A DNA stretch of 64,000 nucleotides from Chryseobacterium binzhouense (GTDB lineage Bacteria; Bacteroidota; Bacteroidia; Flavobacteriales; Weeksellaceae), in NCBI RefSeq assembly GCF_007474545.1, contig NZ_VKOG01000001.1:496001-560000 (forward strand), given 5' to 3'. Each line of letters starts with the position of its first letter. The stretch's first letter is position 1. The translations under genes and the position numbers were made by a program. Below the pieces are notes generated by a model. The model searched no databases. It saw nothing but the letters and a program-made list of their open reading frames with translations, and was not told where the DNA came from. Below are positions 6,755 to 16,600 of this stretch, in pieces.

Positions 6755-8926
6755 TTAATTTGTTTTTAAATATTTAAATGATTTGTATTCTGATAAAAGA
6801 TTCATTTCTTGCGAATGAGATTGCCCATCTTTAAACAGCAATTTTCCATCTTTTTTAATAATGTTTAAAACGTGAGAAAGTTTTCCTTGACCTCTCTGAC
6901 ATAATAATATTCCTCTTTCTCCTTCTTTCATTACTTTGGACAATGTTGAAAAATTATATGAAAGAAAAGATTTAGCATATACTTTTTCTAAAACAAAATA
7001 ATTTTGTGCTTTAGAAACAGGAGCTTTACTAATTTTTCCCGTTTTCAAAAATTCATCTAAAACTTTTACCACTTCAACACAATTTCTATCAGAAATTTGA
7101 ACAATTTTTCCATTAACAATATGATGGTTAAAATATATCATTGTCTTATCTAGATACTTCATTGCATTTTTAGCAGTAATATTAGCTTTTTGTAGTGCTT
7201 TATAACCTTCTTCAAATTCTTCCAGAGTCATTTTAATTCCCGTAGAAATATCTTCAGCCATTCCAGCTTTCTTATTCTTCAAAAACCAATCTGCAATTTT
7301 TTTCCAAACATCATCTACAAAATCTTGTAGCTTTTGTCCGCCTTTGGTAAGCATTTCCAGCAGTTCTTGTAAGGCTTTGCTTACGGTTTGGTAGGCTTCT
7401 GCAGATTTTATCCTGACAAATTTAGCACTTTGAAAAATTGTTTTGCCCACTTCTTTATTTATTTTGGCTAAAATCTCGCCTACTTTTCCTACTTCGCCTA
7501 TTTTGGCAAGATCTGCAATGGGGATAAAGAATGTCCCAATGAAAGAAATGGTAAACCCACCAACGTAGTGGATTCGCACCCAATTTATATCATCTGCGTT
7601 TTTGCTTTTCAGGTATTTTACCATTTTTGTCATTCCTGCAGAGATGGCATTTTCAAGGTTTTCCCAAAGCGTACCTTCGGTATACATTTGCCTAAAGTTG
7701 TCAATCATTTCCAAAACCTGTTGGAAATCTTTAGTAATGTAAAAGGGAGCTTCCAGCAGCATCCCAAGAAACTTGAAAATAGAAGAGACAAAATCTACCA
7801 AGCCGTTCCAGATTCCGCAGATGAGAGCGACTTTTTCGGCAATATTTTCTATTTGTTTTTGCATTTGAGGATCTTCCAGTGTGATAAAGATTTCTTCAAA
7901 TTTATGTTTTACATAGTTGTTGTATTGTCCTACAAAAGATTCTATTACAGTTATCTGGTTCAAAATAATGTCATCCAACATCTGTGGCGTGAAATCAGCA
8001 AGGTTAAAACCTTTTTTATCGGTGAAAAGATCTTTTAGAAGTTTGGTTTTTTCCGTAGAAATGCTCAGATTTTCTATCAGATTTTCTTTTTTGAACAGAT
8101 AGTTTTCATTTTCGGTATCCCAAAATTCATCGGATATTTTTAGAAAATCTATGCCACTTCCAAGTTTATTCATCACCCATCCTAATGCTTTTGAAGGAGC
8201 AGATGTGGCGAGAAGTACATATTTTAATCCTGTAAAAAAACTAGTTGAAATACTTTTATCTTCAATATAACCTTGGAGTAAAAGCTCTTCAATTATGTCT
8301 TTGTTTGCCGGTTCTAAATATTTTTGAATGGTCTCTATGATATCTCCCTCAAAGAAAGTGCTGTATAATCTTCCTGTAGTGGTATCTACATAAGTTTGTC
8401 TTACTTTTTCAGAGATTCTGCCATAAAGCTTTTGTTTACTTAGTGTGTCTTCATCAGCTTCTAAAAAAAGGATGATTTCGTCATGAGCGGGCTTTATTAC
8501 CTCATAGCATTCTTTTACTTTATTTCCGTCTGTAGACACAAAAATCAAAAGTTTAAAGATAATCTGTTCATCTGCATCTTTAATTCCGTTTTCGTTTTTG
8601 TCAAAATAGAAATCGTGTACATTAAACTTGAAACCTTTCCGTATGACAAGATCAACATCTTCTATTATTGTTATATTTCCTTTTGAGGTATCGTTGCCGT
8701 CAATAAAATATTTATTAAAAATCTCATCAGAAGTCTGATTATGAAACTTAAAAGCTGCTAAAGGACTTACGTTTTTCATGCCTCTAATATTTCTACCTAT
8801 CTGAAAAGATTTACTAGCAATTTCCTGCAACGGATTTTTATTTCCTTCAAAGCCTTTGTTTACTTCCTCAAAAGACAATATTTTATATCCGGATAAATCT
8901 CCGAATTCGTAATCAAATTTTTCCAT
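6755..8926 (-). CDS. Large protein with papain-fold (Tox-PL-like) C-terminal toxin domain
   Basis: The 723-aa protein has no signal peptide. Residues 1-250 are an unrecognised alpha/beta region that includes a calcium-binding-like DKNENGIKDADEQ segment. The middle (about 340-560) is amphipathic and helical, with hydrophobic stretches (FTISFIGTFFIPIADLAKIG near 455) that could enter a membrane. The last 110 residues carry DRNCVEVVKVL (Cys616), GKLSHVLNII (His685) and LLFKDGQSH (Asp700), the Cys-His-Asp pattern of papain-fold toxins (Tox-PL group, deamidase or protease). The Imm35-like gene follows directly. The start at 8924-8926 lies 14 bp inside the 3' end of the nucleotidyltransferase gene. 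The toxin call rests on the C-terminus and the immunity neighbour; the delivery route is unknown. Confidence 0.65.
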   Translation of the reverse strand: MEKFDYEFGDLSGYKILSFEEVNKGFEGNKNPLQEIASKSFQIGRNIRGMKNVSPLAAFKFHNQTSDEIFNKYFIDGNDTSKGNITIIEDVDLVIRKGFKFNVHDFYFDKNENGIKDADEQIIFKLLIFVSTDGNKVKECYEVIKPAHDEIILFLEADEDTLSKQKLYGRISEKVRQTYVDTTTGRLYSTFFEGDIIETIQKYLEPANKDIIEELLLQGYIEDKSISTSFFTGLKYVLLATSAPSKALGWVMNKLGSGIDFLKISDEFWDTENENYLFKKENLIENLSISTEKTKLLKDLFTDKKGFNLADFTPQMLDDIILNQITVIESFVGQYNNYVKHKFEEIFITLEDPQMQKQIENIAEKVALICGIWNGLVDFVSSIFKFLGMLLEAPFYITKDFQQVLEMIDNFRQMYTEGTLWENLENAISAGMTKMVKYLKSKNADDINWVRIHYVGGFTISFIGTFFIPIADLAKIGEVGKVGEILAKINKEVGKTIFQSAKFVRIKSAEAYQTVSKALQELLEMLTKGGQKLQDFVDDVWKKIADWFLKNKKAGMAEDISTGIKMTLEEFEEGYKALQKANITAKNAMKYLDKTMIYFNHHIVNGKIVQISDRNCVEVVKVLDEFLKTGKISKAPVSKAQNYFVLEKVYAKSFLSYNFSTLSKVMKEGERGILLCQRGQGKLSHVLNIIKKDGKLLFKDGQSHSQEMNLLSEYKSFKYLKTN

Positions 8927-9281
8927 TTTCTTTGTTTTTATTCATTAAACATTCTAATTCATTCAAAGGAAAAAGTTGCTTAGTAGTCATATTTTCGGTG
9001 AATTTTTCGGTTTGGCTTTCGTCCAACACCAAAAGATCCAAATGATATTCTTCATCTAACAGAACTCTTGCATTTTTCAGTTTACACATGGCTTGTACCA
9101 AAACATCCCAGTCTTTCCCTTCCAGTTCGTTCCAGCTTTCCAAAGGAAGCCTTCCTCTGCTCCCGAAAAGAAGAATCTTTTCTACAGCAGTAATCTCATT
9201 AATCTTGTCTTTCAGACGCGTGAGGATATAAGGCAGCACACTTTCGTGCTGCCAAATAGCCTCGGGTTTTATCCGGCTCAT
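8913..9281 (-). CDS. Small nucleotidyltransferase-fold protein
   Basis: Starting at MSRIKPEAIW (ATG 9279-9281; an in-frame upstream start would add 16 unlikely residues) the protein is 122 aa. It shows a Pol-beta-type nucleotidyltransferase signature: KILLFGSRGR followed by LEGKDWDVLVQ, i.e. the GSxxR loop and a DxD metal motif, and a later DLLVLDES. Such minimal MNT-type domains transfer nucleotides to proteins, RNA or small molecules. It overlaps the start of the 723-aa toxin-like gene by 14 bp, so it is translationally coupled to it and may modify or prime the toxin, but this is inference. It is much too small to be a CBASS cyclase. Confidence 0.7.
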   Translation of the reverse strand: MSRIKPEAIWQHESVLPYILTRLKDKINEITAVEKILLFGSRGRLPLESWNELEGKDWDVLVQAMCKLKNARVLLDEEYHLDLLVLDESQTEKFTENMTTKQLFPLNELECLMNKNKENGKI

Positions 9282-9289
9282 TGATTGTA

Positions 9290-9352
9290 GATTTTGGCTT
9301 TTGGCTCGTGGCTGCCAGCAATTGCCCACCGCCAGTTGCCAAAGGCAGATGA
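9290..9352. other. GC-rich spacer with repeated TGCC/GGCA units
   Basis: The spacer between the 1361-aa gene and the nucleotidyltransferase gene is markedly more GC-rich than its surroundings. It contains CTGCCAGCAATTGCC and GCCAGTTGCCAAAGGCAG, with short complementary CTGCC/GGCAG ends. It resembles a small intergenic repeat rather than a gene. Confidence 0.35.
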
Positions 9353-12300
9353 TTAAATTAAGAATTTGCTCAACGGAACTTTATCCAAGTATTCTGCGGG
9401 TGGAATTACTTGTCCGTTTTTGTCTAGAATCCTCTCGCCTCCGTAATTGCCGTATTCTGGAGAATGTATTTTTAGAGTTGAAGTATCAAAATCTACAGAG
9501 AATTTGAAGACATCGTGTCCGCCTAATGAATCGTGTCCACCTGGTTTTGTGAATGTAAAGTTCTTTATTTTGCTTATATTAATTTTAAAAGCAATACCTC
9601 TTTTCATTGAAAAGGTTTCCAATCCTTCAATCTGAGAAAGCTCGTCTGATAATGCTTTATATATTACAGCTAAAGAATCCGATGGTTGCCATGTCGCATC
9701 TCTGTCAACAGTGATTTCGTTTCCTAAGCATCTATATTTTCTTGGGAAAGCGTTTACTGCATCTACTTCTTCTATAGTAGTAAAATTATCCATCTCATCA
9801 AAACTAATCTCAATCCACTTATCTCCAGACTGCCCAATTTGATTATTATTCAATTCAAAATTAGTTGTGCACATTTCACCCAACTGATCGTCAAATTTCA
9901 CTCCTGGTTCGCAATGGCAAGGCAAAGCCTTTTCTACTTTTAAGCCGATAGAATCTGCCTGAAGAATGGTAAGCGAAGTCGGGATTTTCTCTCTCCATGG
10001 TTCACCCTGTTTTTTGCCTACTGCAGCACGCATTTCGTCTACAATAGATAAGAATAACGGATCGTCGATCACCGGTACTTCACCGCCGCTCCAGATTTGT
10101 CCGGTTGCCATAAAGTGTCTTACGGCTTCTTCAAAACCAGGTCTTACGGTAACTATTACTCTCGCCATACCAGATTGCATAAACGCTCTGAAGGTAGGAT
10201 CGTTATCATCAAACTGATACATATCTGACCATTTGTTTCTGTCTCCCCAATAAAAAGGGTAGAAGTAATAGCTCATAATGTCCCATTCAAAAGCCTGTTC
10301 CATGAATTTCACGAACGCTGCGTACTGATCTAAGGAAGAATCTACTTTTATATCGGTGTTTAGGAAGGTTTCAGCTCCGGAAGTAAACCCGTTATTGTGA
10401 TATTTTCTTTTACCGAAAGTAAGTTCTGTAAAAGGGTTCTGACTGATCATATAAGAAATACAATTCTTTCTTAAAATGGTATTCTCAATCTTTCTGTAGA
10501 AGCCTGGGTTTGAACCTTTAATCTGTACACCTAAAGCTTTTGCTTCTGCTAAAGCTTGGTTGTATTTGTCTAATTCAATCTCGTAGGCTTCAATGATTTT
10601 ATTGAAGGTTTTTTGATACCAAGTATCTTTCGCATCTTGAGTTAGCTGGCATTGAATACTTATATTTACACTTGATACTAAAAGACCTAATTGCGAATAT
10701 GAAATAGGTATTTTTCCTATAAATGAATTGATTGGGGTGTATACATTCCCAACTAAGGTATTTCCAACTAAAACTTTAGCATCAGACCAAATAGGATTAT
10801 GAGAATCAAAACGATCATCTGAATCTCCGGTAACCGCAAGTGCAGAAACGGTCTTATACCCCATAGGAATTTCTATATCTGTAGATTCTGCAGCGAGTTC
10901 CCAAGGATTACCTTTCGGCTCTGGTGCTTTGTAACTAAAGCTTTTTCCAACATAAATTATATCTTCTGGCTTTTTGTCTATCTCAACATTATATTTACTG
11001 ATCCAGTATTTCAAAACGGTATCACCTAATAAACTGTCTGATATTGATATAAAATTTTCCATTTTATTAATCAATGATTCTCTCGGATCTACGGGTTTAA
11101 CCAATTTTTCCGATTCATCAATCATTTTGATTCCTAAATTGTGAAGCTTGGCAGGTTCAGGAATCATAAACTCAAACATCATGCGTTTACCATAATTGTA
11201 GATTTGGTTTTTTACCACCTTATCTACCCATCGGTAAACTCCGACAACGTGATTGCTTCCTTTCGTATTGTCGAAACCATGTTTATTGTTTTCTTCGTAT
11301 TCTTCAAGAATTTTATCAATACGTTCTTCTTTTACTTTGGTAACGATTCTGTCTAAAGCTCTTGCTGTAATGTCTTTGGCTTCTGTTACCGCCTGTCGGT
11401 TACTTTCTTCTTTTGAATTGTGAGTAGCGTAACTTGCGTTGGCGGTAATTCCAAATTTGTTATCTCCCATTCCCCAATTTGCATAAGCTCCGGCTTGCGC
11501 AGAAAAGTCTTTCGATTCCTGTAAAATTTTAGAAATCTCGCTTTGCATTTCATGCCTTTCGGTCGTGGTGGTGTCTGTCAGTTTTTCTTTTTCAGACTCT
11601 GAAGATTTTGTGGTTTGAGATTCGCTTCTTTTTAATCTTCTGGTTGCACGTTCTTTGTATTCGCGCGCCATGATATTTTCAATATGAGCAACGTCTCCTT
11701 CTACATAGCAATAGGTGCTTTGCTCAACCTTTAGATAGTCTGCAACCCCGATATTTTTCATTCCGAATCCGGAAGGGATAAAAGTTTCAATAGTCGGATC
11801 TACAGGCGGGTTTTCTGTTTCACCCGGATTTCCTTTTGGCGGATTTTCGGGAGGGAGGCATCCGTCTGCGCCACGGAAATGATACTGTTTGGTCATTCTG
11901 TCTAAATCATTAGGATCAACAAACAGAGTAACATTAAAATCGTACACAGTGCCATTGGCTGATGTAAACTTCCCTTCTACAACAAACTGCTCAACTACTG
12001 TAGTTTGAGAAACTAAAATTTTAGGTATATCAAATAAAAGATATGATCCTCCGCCTAAAGAAGAAAAACTTGTTGAGGAAATTTCGGTATTGTTTACTGT
12101 TGCTTTATATTGTGCGGAAATCAAATCTATATGATCGTTAAATGCCAATATAAGACTCCATTCTGTTGCGCTTCTGGCAAATGTTTTAATACTGAAAGGA
12201 ATATATCCTGATGAGGATGAATTGGCAGTAACCGGAATTACAACACCTCCTACTTTGGCAGAAACCTGGTGATTGATCACCGTATTGTTCAGTATAGTCT

Positions 12301-13438
12301 GCTGTAAAACCTGATTATTCTGATGGATGTTATCATGAAGCTCCTGAAATGTACTAATTCCTGATAAAGCTTGCGCAACTGTAGAAGTTCCGAATACTCT
12401 GCATAAAGCATTTTGCTCTTGCTGACCGAGCGCTCTTCCTATTTCAGAGGGATCAATTTGCGGAGTTTCATAATTAAATTCAAATTCAGGGATTTCAGTA
12501 TCAGACACGGTAATTTCCATGATTTCTTCCTTGATGCGGTGAAGTTCCATTTCAAGCTCGCTGTTGGCATAGAACTTTTCCGGATCTGCTACGCTCAGCT
12601 GTGTAAGATAATTGATTCTGTTTTCCAGAATCTGTTTTCTTCTGTCGGCTTCAGTCGCTTCCTTTTGTATTTCTCTCAAAAGAGGTTTTATGTTCCGCTG
12701 ATAATCGTTATAGGCTGACTTTTGAGCTTCATCATATTGTGTTCTGTATTTTTTTTCCAGCTTAGATATAGAATCGGCGAGTTTTTGAGTTTCCTTCAGT
12801 TGCTGTGTAGCTTCAGCAAATTTCATTGCAGTGCTGTTGAAGGTGGTTCTCTGAGAGTAATTTGTGGAAATTCCTGTAGAATTTGTGGAAGGAATTGTAA
12901 ATAATTCTTTTGGTAAAACAACTTTTGCTTTCCTTAGGTCTTCAAATGCTTCTTCTGTGCCGTCATAATTTTCAAGAATATGATTCACATGAAGAAACTG
13001 CATCAATGTTTCTTTTGCATAAAAATCTTTTTGTGTAACTACCTGATAAATTAAATTATCCCAAATCAGTTTCATATCGGCAATATAAGGGAACGTATTT
13101 GAAGCTTTGTAATCATTGATTTTAGTATCAAATTCAGTTTTTGATACTGTTGATTTATTTCTTGCAACCCATACAGCCAGATCGTGAAAAGCGGGATTGA
13201 TTGATATTAAATTATCTTCTGAATACATCGTGATAAGCTGCTGCTCATCTATTCTTCTGCAGACAGCCTGTAATGTTTTGTCTGTTGAGATGTGCTCATC
13301 GAAAACTCCTTTATGAATTTCTTTTCTGAATACAAATCTTCTTTTTTTGTTTTTAGGATCGGATAATTCCGGGTTTCTCATCGCTGCAAACCTGAAAAGA
13401 GTTTGTGAAGAATTGTTTGTGTTTAAATCTGTTGACAT
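9353..13438 (-). CDS. Unrecognised 1361-aa island protein with coiled coil
   Basis: I do not recognise the family with certainty. There is no signal peptide. Visible parts in order are: an N-terminal globular region (1-200); a long charged coiled coil (about 210-320); a beta-rich segment (about 390-525); a Pro/Gly-rich hinge near 545-570; a Ser/Thr/Glu-rich helical stretch (about 600-700, ATRRLKRSESQ); a conserved-looking helix containing YNYGKRMMFEFMIPEPA; and a C-terminal region with YYFYPFYWGDRNKWSDMY and ARVIVTVRPGFEEAVRHF. It lies between the fibre-like gene and the nucleotidyltransferase-toxin-immunity genes and has its own promoter with the 15-bp island box. A structural or carrier role in toxin delivery is an inference. 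Confidence 0.6.
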   Translation of the reverse strand: MSTDLNTNNSSQTLFRFAAMRNPELSDPKNKKRRFVFRKEIHKGVFDEHISTDKTLQAVCRRIDEQQLITMYSEDNLISINPAFHDLAVWVARNKSTVSKTEFDTKINDYKASNTFPYIADMKLIWDNLIYQVVTQKDFYAKETLMQFLHVNHILENYDGTEEAFEDLRKAKVVLPKELFTIPSTNSTGISTNYSQRTTFNSTAMKFAEATQQLKETQKLADSISKLEKKYRTQYDEAQKSAYNDYQRNIKPLLREIQKEATEADRRKQILENRINYLTQLSVADPEKFYANSELEMELHRIKEEIMEITVSDTEIPEFEFNYETPQIDPSEIGRALGQQEQNALCRVFGTSTVAQALSGISTFQELHDNIHQNNQVLQQTILNNTVINHQVSAKVGGVVIPVTANSSSSGYIPFSIKTFARSATEWSLILAFNDHIDLISAQYKATVNNTEISSTSFSSLGGGSYLLFDIPKILVSQTTVVEQFVVEGKFTSANGTVYDFNVTLFVDPNDLDRMTKQYHFRGADGCLPPENPPKGNPGETENPPVDPTIETFIPSGFGMKNIGVADYLKVEQSTYCYVEGDVAHIENIMAREYKERATRRLKRSESQTTKSSESEKEKLTDTTTTERHEMQSEISKILQESKDFSAQAGAYANWGMGDNKFGITANASYATHNSKEESNRQAVTEAKDITARALDRIVTKVKEERIDKILEEYEENNKHGFDNTKGSNHVVGVYRWVDKVVKNQIYNYGKRMMFEFMIPEPAKLHNLGIKMIDESEKLVKPVDPRESLINKMENFISISDSLLGDTVLKYWISKYNVEIDKKPEDIIYVGKSFSYKAPEPKGNPWELAAESTDIEIPMGYKTVSALAVTGDSDDRFDSHNPIWSDAKVLVGNTLVGNVYTPINSFIGKIPISYSQLGLLVSSVNISIQCQLTQDAKDTWYQKTFNKIIEAYEIELDKYNQALAEAKALGVQIKGSNPGFYRKIENTILRKNCISYMISQNPFTELTFGKRKYHNNGFTSGAETFLNTDIKVDSSLDQYAAFVKFMEQAFEWDIMSYYFYPFYWGDRNKWSDMYQFDDNDPTFRAFMQSGMARVIVTVRPGFEEAVRHFMATGQIWSGGEVPVIDDPLFLSIVDEMRAAVGKKQGEPWREKIPTSLTILQADSIGLKVEKALPCHCEPGVKFDDQLGEMCTTNFELNNNQIGQSGDKWIEISFDEMDNFTTIEEVDAVNAFPRKYRCLGNEITVDRDATWQPSDSLAVIYKALSDELSQIEGLETFSMKRGIAFKINISKIKNFTFTKPGGHDSLGGHDVFKFSVDFDTSTLKIHSPEYGNYGGERILDKNGQVIPPAEYLDKVPLSKFLI

Positions 13439-13440
13439 TT

Positions 13441-13552
13441 TAAAATTGTTTTGGTTTTTAAGATTAAAATTTTTTGGAAAGTTCTTTTTAGCAGAAAATT
13501 TCCGGGCATAGCTTTATTTTTTAAAGTGGTTTCAGGCTAGATGATGTCCACT
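13441..13552 (-). repeat. Paralogous 5' leader with hairpin, upstream of the 1361-aa gene
   Basis: This leader aligns with 16940-17040 upstream of the fibre-like gene: GGTTTTTAAGATTAAAA, TTCTTTTTAG, TTTATTTTTTAA and GTGG...CCAC blocks occur in the same order. Both carry a small hairpin around GTGG/CCAC. The next base pair is A-T here but G-C in the other copy, a compensatory change that argues for a conserved RNA structure. Confidence 0.55.
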
Positions 13553-13586
13553 GATTTTCTTATTCATCTGTAAAGTTTTATTATTG

Positions 13587-13620
13587 CAATAGTAGGGGTG
13601 CGAAGCGACAAAACTTGACG
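13587..13620 (-). promoter_or_regulatory. Island promoter: -7 TACTATTG plus 15-bp box (1361-aa gene)
   Basis: On the minus strand CGTCAAGTTTTGTCG (13606-13620) is followed after 11 bp by TACTATTG (13587-13594). The same box with the same 11-bp spacing to TACTTTTG occurs at 17419-17452 and 18595-18628. The promoter would give a leader of about 145 nt before the ATG at 13438. The box may be a regulator site or an extended -33 region. Confidence 0.7.
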
Positions 13621-13646
13621 CATTATAACTCCGAATTAAATTTTTT

Positions 13647-16600
13647 TTAATTTAAAAAAGCTGCAGAATGATAAGAGCCTTTTTTAATTAATCTCCTTTC
13701 AGCAGTAATGTAATATTCTGTGGTTTCTCCTGTACGTATTGTATTAATAGAATGATCTTCTCTTCTTACATTAATCTCAAAAGGAGCGAGATTGGTTACA
13801 GTTATCTGTCTTTCAGGGATGAGTTCGGCTTCAAGTTCCAGATATTCTTTTGTATATTCTTCTGTAATAATTACAGTGTTTATTTTACACGAAGCACTTA
13901 TAGGATAGTCGGGATTGATGAATTCTGCGGTGATTTGTGCCATGCTTTCATTTACGAAATCAGAAGTTGCATAACCTGCTGCAGCGTGATTGCCCCATCC
14001 GAAAGCAGAGTTCCAGTTGTTGATTTGGGCAGTATTAACTCCGTTGACAGGATGGCTTATTGGTATTGCATCAGTTATCCCATAACCGGATAAAGTTGTA
14101 GGTTTAGAAGTTATTGACGAAAAAGTGTGGGTGTGGCTTGCTAATGAATAATTTAAAGGATTAAAATTACCACTATGATAAATCTCATTCCAGCTTCCAA
14201 ATGTTGAATTTTCCTCAGTTACAAAATATAACTTATTATTTCTAGCACCTAAAGAAAAACCATAAGTTTGATTAGATGCATTATATGGTGTGAAATTAAC
14301 TACTGCACTATTAAGATTATTAGGTCTGTTTGATGCAGTTGCCCAAGCAGAAGCATTTCTAACACCAAAGGCATCTGTTCCAATTAAATTCTGTGTTGGT
14401 AACCCATTTCCTTTAATTTTAAAAATACTTTCAGTATCAAAATTACCGGTATGTAATATTTCTCTCCATGGATTTCTTATACCTGAATTATTATAACTTC
14501 CTAAAAACCATTTTTCTTGAGCTGCATTATGAAATAATGAAAAGTCTCTATTATAGGAAGAGTTGTTATTACCTAAACCTGATGAAAATTCAATAGCAAA
14601 ACCTGATGTATTTGGGAAATTAGTAAATGTTCCTGATGTTAATCTACCTATACCCCATTGAGAACCAAAGTTCTTACTTGCATCAACATTAAGATTATTA
14701 ATATCAGCAATTGCACCTATTTCATCTAATGACCATGATGCATTTCCTGAACCATTTACAGATTTGGACGTATTACCAATAGTAATATTTCTTGAAGTAC
14801 CCCAGTTAGCTGTAGTAATATTTCCAGTACCATCAAATAAAGTACCATTAATAAGTCTTTGATTTGTTAATTTTATGGCACTATTAGCACTTTCCGTTCC
14901 AGTTAAATTATTTAAGTATGTACCATGAAGGTTTAAAGGACTTCCCTCAGATGTGATTAGATTAATTATAGGTGGATTAGTTTTAATTGCTTCTCTATTT
15001 ACATTAAGTAATCCTCTTATGCTTATTTCAGTCCAGTTACCCCAATTAGTTGCTAAGTCACCTATATAAATATGTCTTTCAGCATTATTATCAGTTCCAA
15101 TTGAAACATATCTTACTCCAACATTGTTTGGATTTTTTCCAATAAAAGTTACTGAATTACTTCCAGCAAAATTTATTGATGATCCATAAAATGTATAAAA
15201 CTGACAAACAAATGTACCAACCAATGCACCATAAGTGAAAACATCAATATAAAATACACCCATCACATTAATATTTGGTAATGTAATATCAATAATTCCT
15301 GTACCTTGTATTGTTCTTGATGCTAAATTATGTATAAGATTTCCTGTAGTTAATCTACCAGCAGTTTCAAAATTTCTTGTATTTAGATTTACATTTGATG
15401 TTGCACCTGTATAAGGAATAAATTTAGTATCTGATTCAGTTTTAGTATAATAATTAGTAGCTATACCATACGATGCTATTTTACTATTAAACCATTCTTT
15501 CGTAATTAATGTTTTATTGGTTGTATCTGCATCAATAGTATTGACTGTAGATTGTGGCATTAAAAATTCACCACCTGATATAATATTTTGAAATGATTTA
15601 GTTGGTTCAAAACCACTTCCAAATATGTTGATAGTAGAGTAAACTAATTGAGCATTAAACTTATGTCCAGTACCTGTACCTACATTAGTTATACTATGTG
15701 TATGTCTAAAATAACCGTTAGGTAAAGTTTCAGAAAATCTTATTGTATTTCCGTCAACTATTTTAACTTGAATAATATCTCCATCATTAATACCAGTAAT
15801 AGGTGAACTACCTTGTGTGAATTTTAAATTTACATAAGCATTAGTTGCACCAAATCCATGTGCAGGTAAATTAATTGTTTTATTGATTAAATCTATATCA
15901 GTTGAATCAAAATTCTTAAAATGATTAAGATTTTCTTTAAATGTATAATTTGAACTTTGTCCAAATACATTTACATTATTAGCTTGGTTATATCTATTTA
16001 CACCACCACCAAATGAATTTACAAATAGACCAGTATTTAAGTGACCTGCATTTGCACCTAAATGATTTACATAACCACTAGCATTAAATGCACCTGCATT
16101 ATAACCTAAATTATTTGAGTAAACTCCTAAATTAGTTCTTCCTGCAAGAAATCCTAAATTATTTGAATTAGCACCCGTATTAAATTGTCCGGCATATAAT
16201 CCTAAATTATTAACCCAATTTGCAGAATTATACATTCCTGAAAATTGTCCTAAATTAAGGACTGATAATCCTGAATTAAATTGTCCGGCAGACCTTCCAA
16301 TGTTAATTGTTTCTACACCTGTTGAAGAAGTTCCTGCAAGAAAACCAATATTTATATTTGGGTACGTTGTCGATTGAAATGAACTACCATTCCAATAGTG
16401 GGTTTGGTATGAAAATATAGTTTCGTTTGAATTATTTTTTATATAATTTAAAAATCTACCTACATTAGCTACCTCAATAGTATCAGGATTTAATCTTAAA
16501 CCTTTTGAGATTGTAGTATCTGTTCCATTATCAATAATATTAGAATTACCTATTACGTTTGATCCTGTAAATTTTGGAATTGTGTTTATTGTACCTGATA

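Noticed and set aside
7568-8038. 156-codon plus-strand frame
   Set aside because: It is antisense to the papain-fold toxin gene with no family match.
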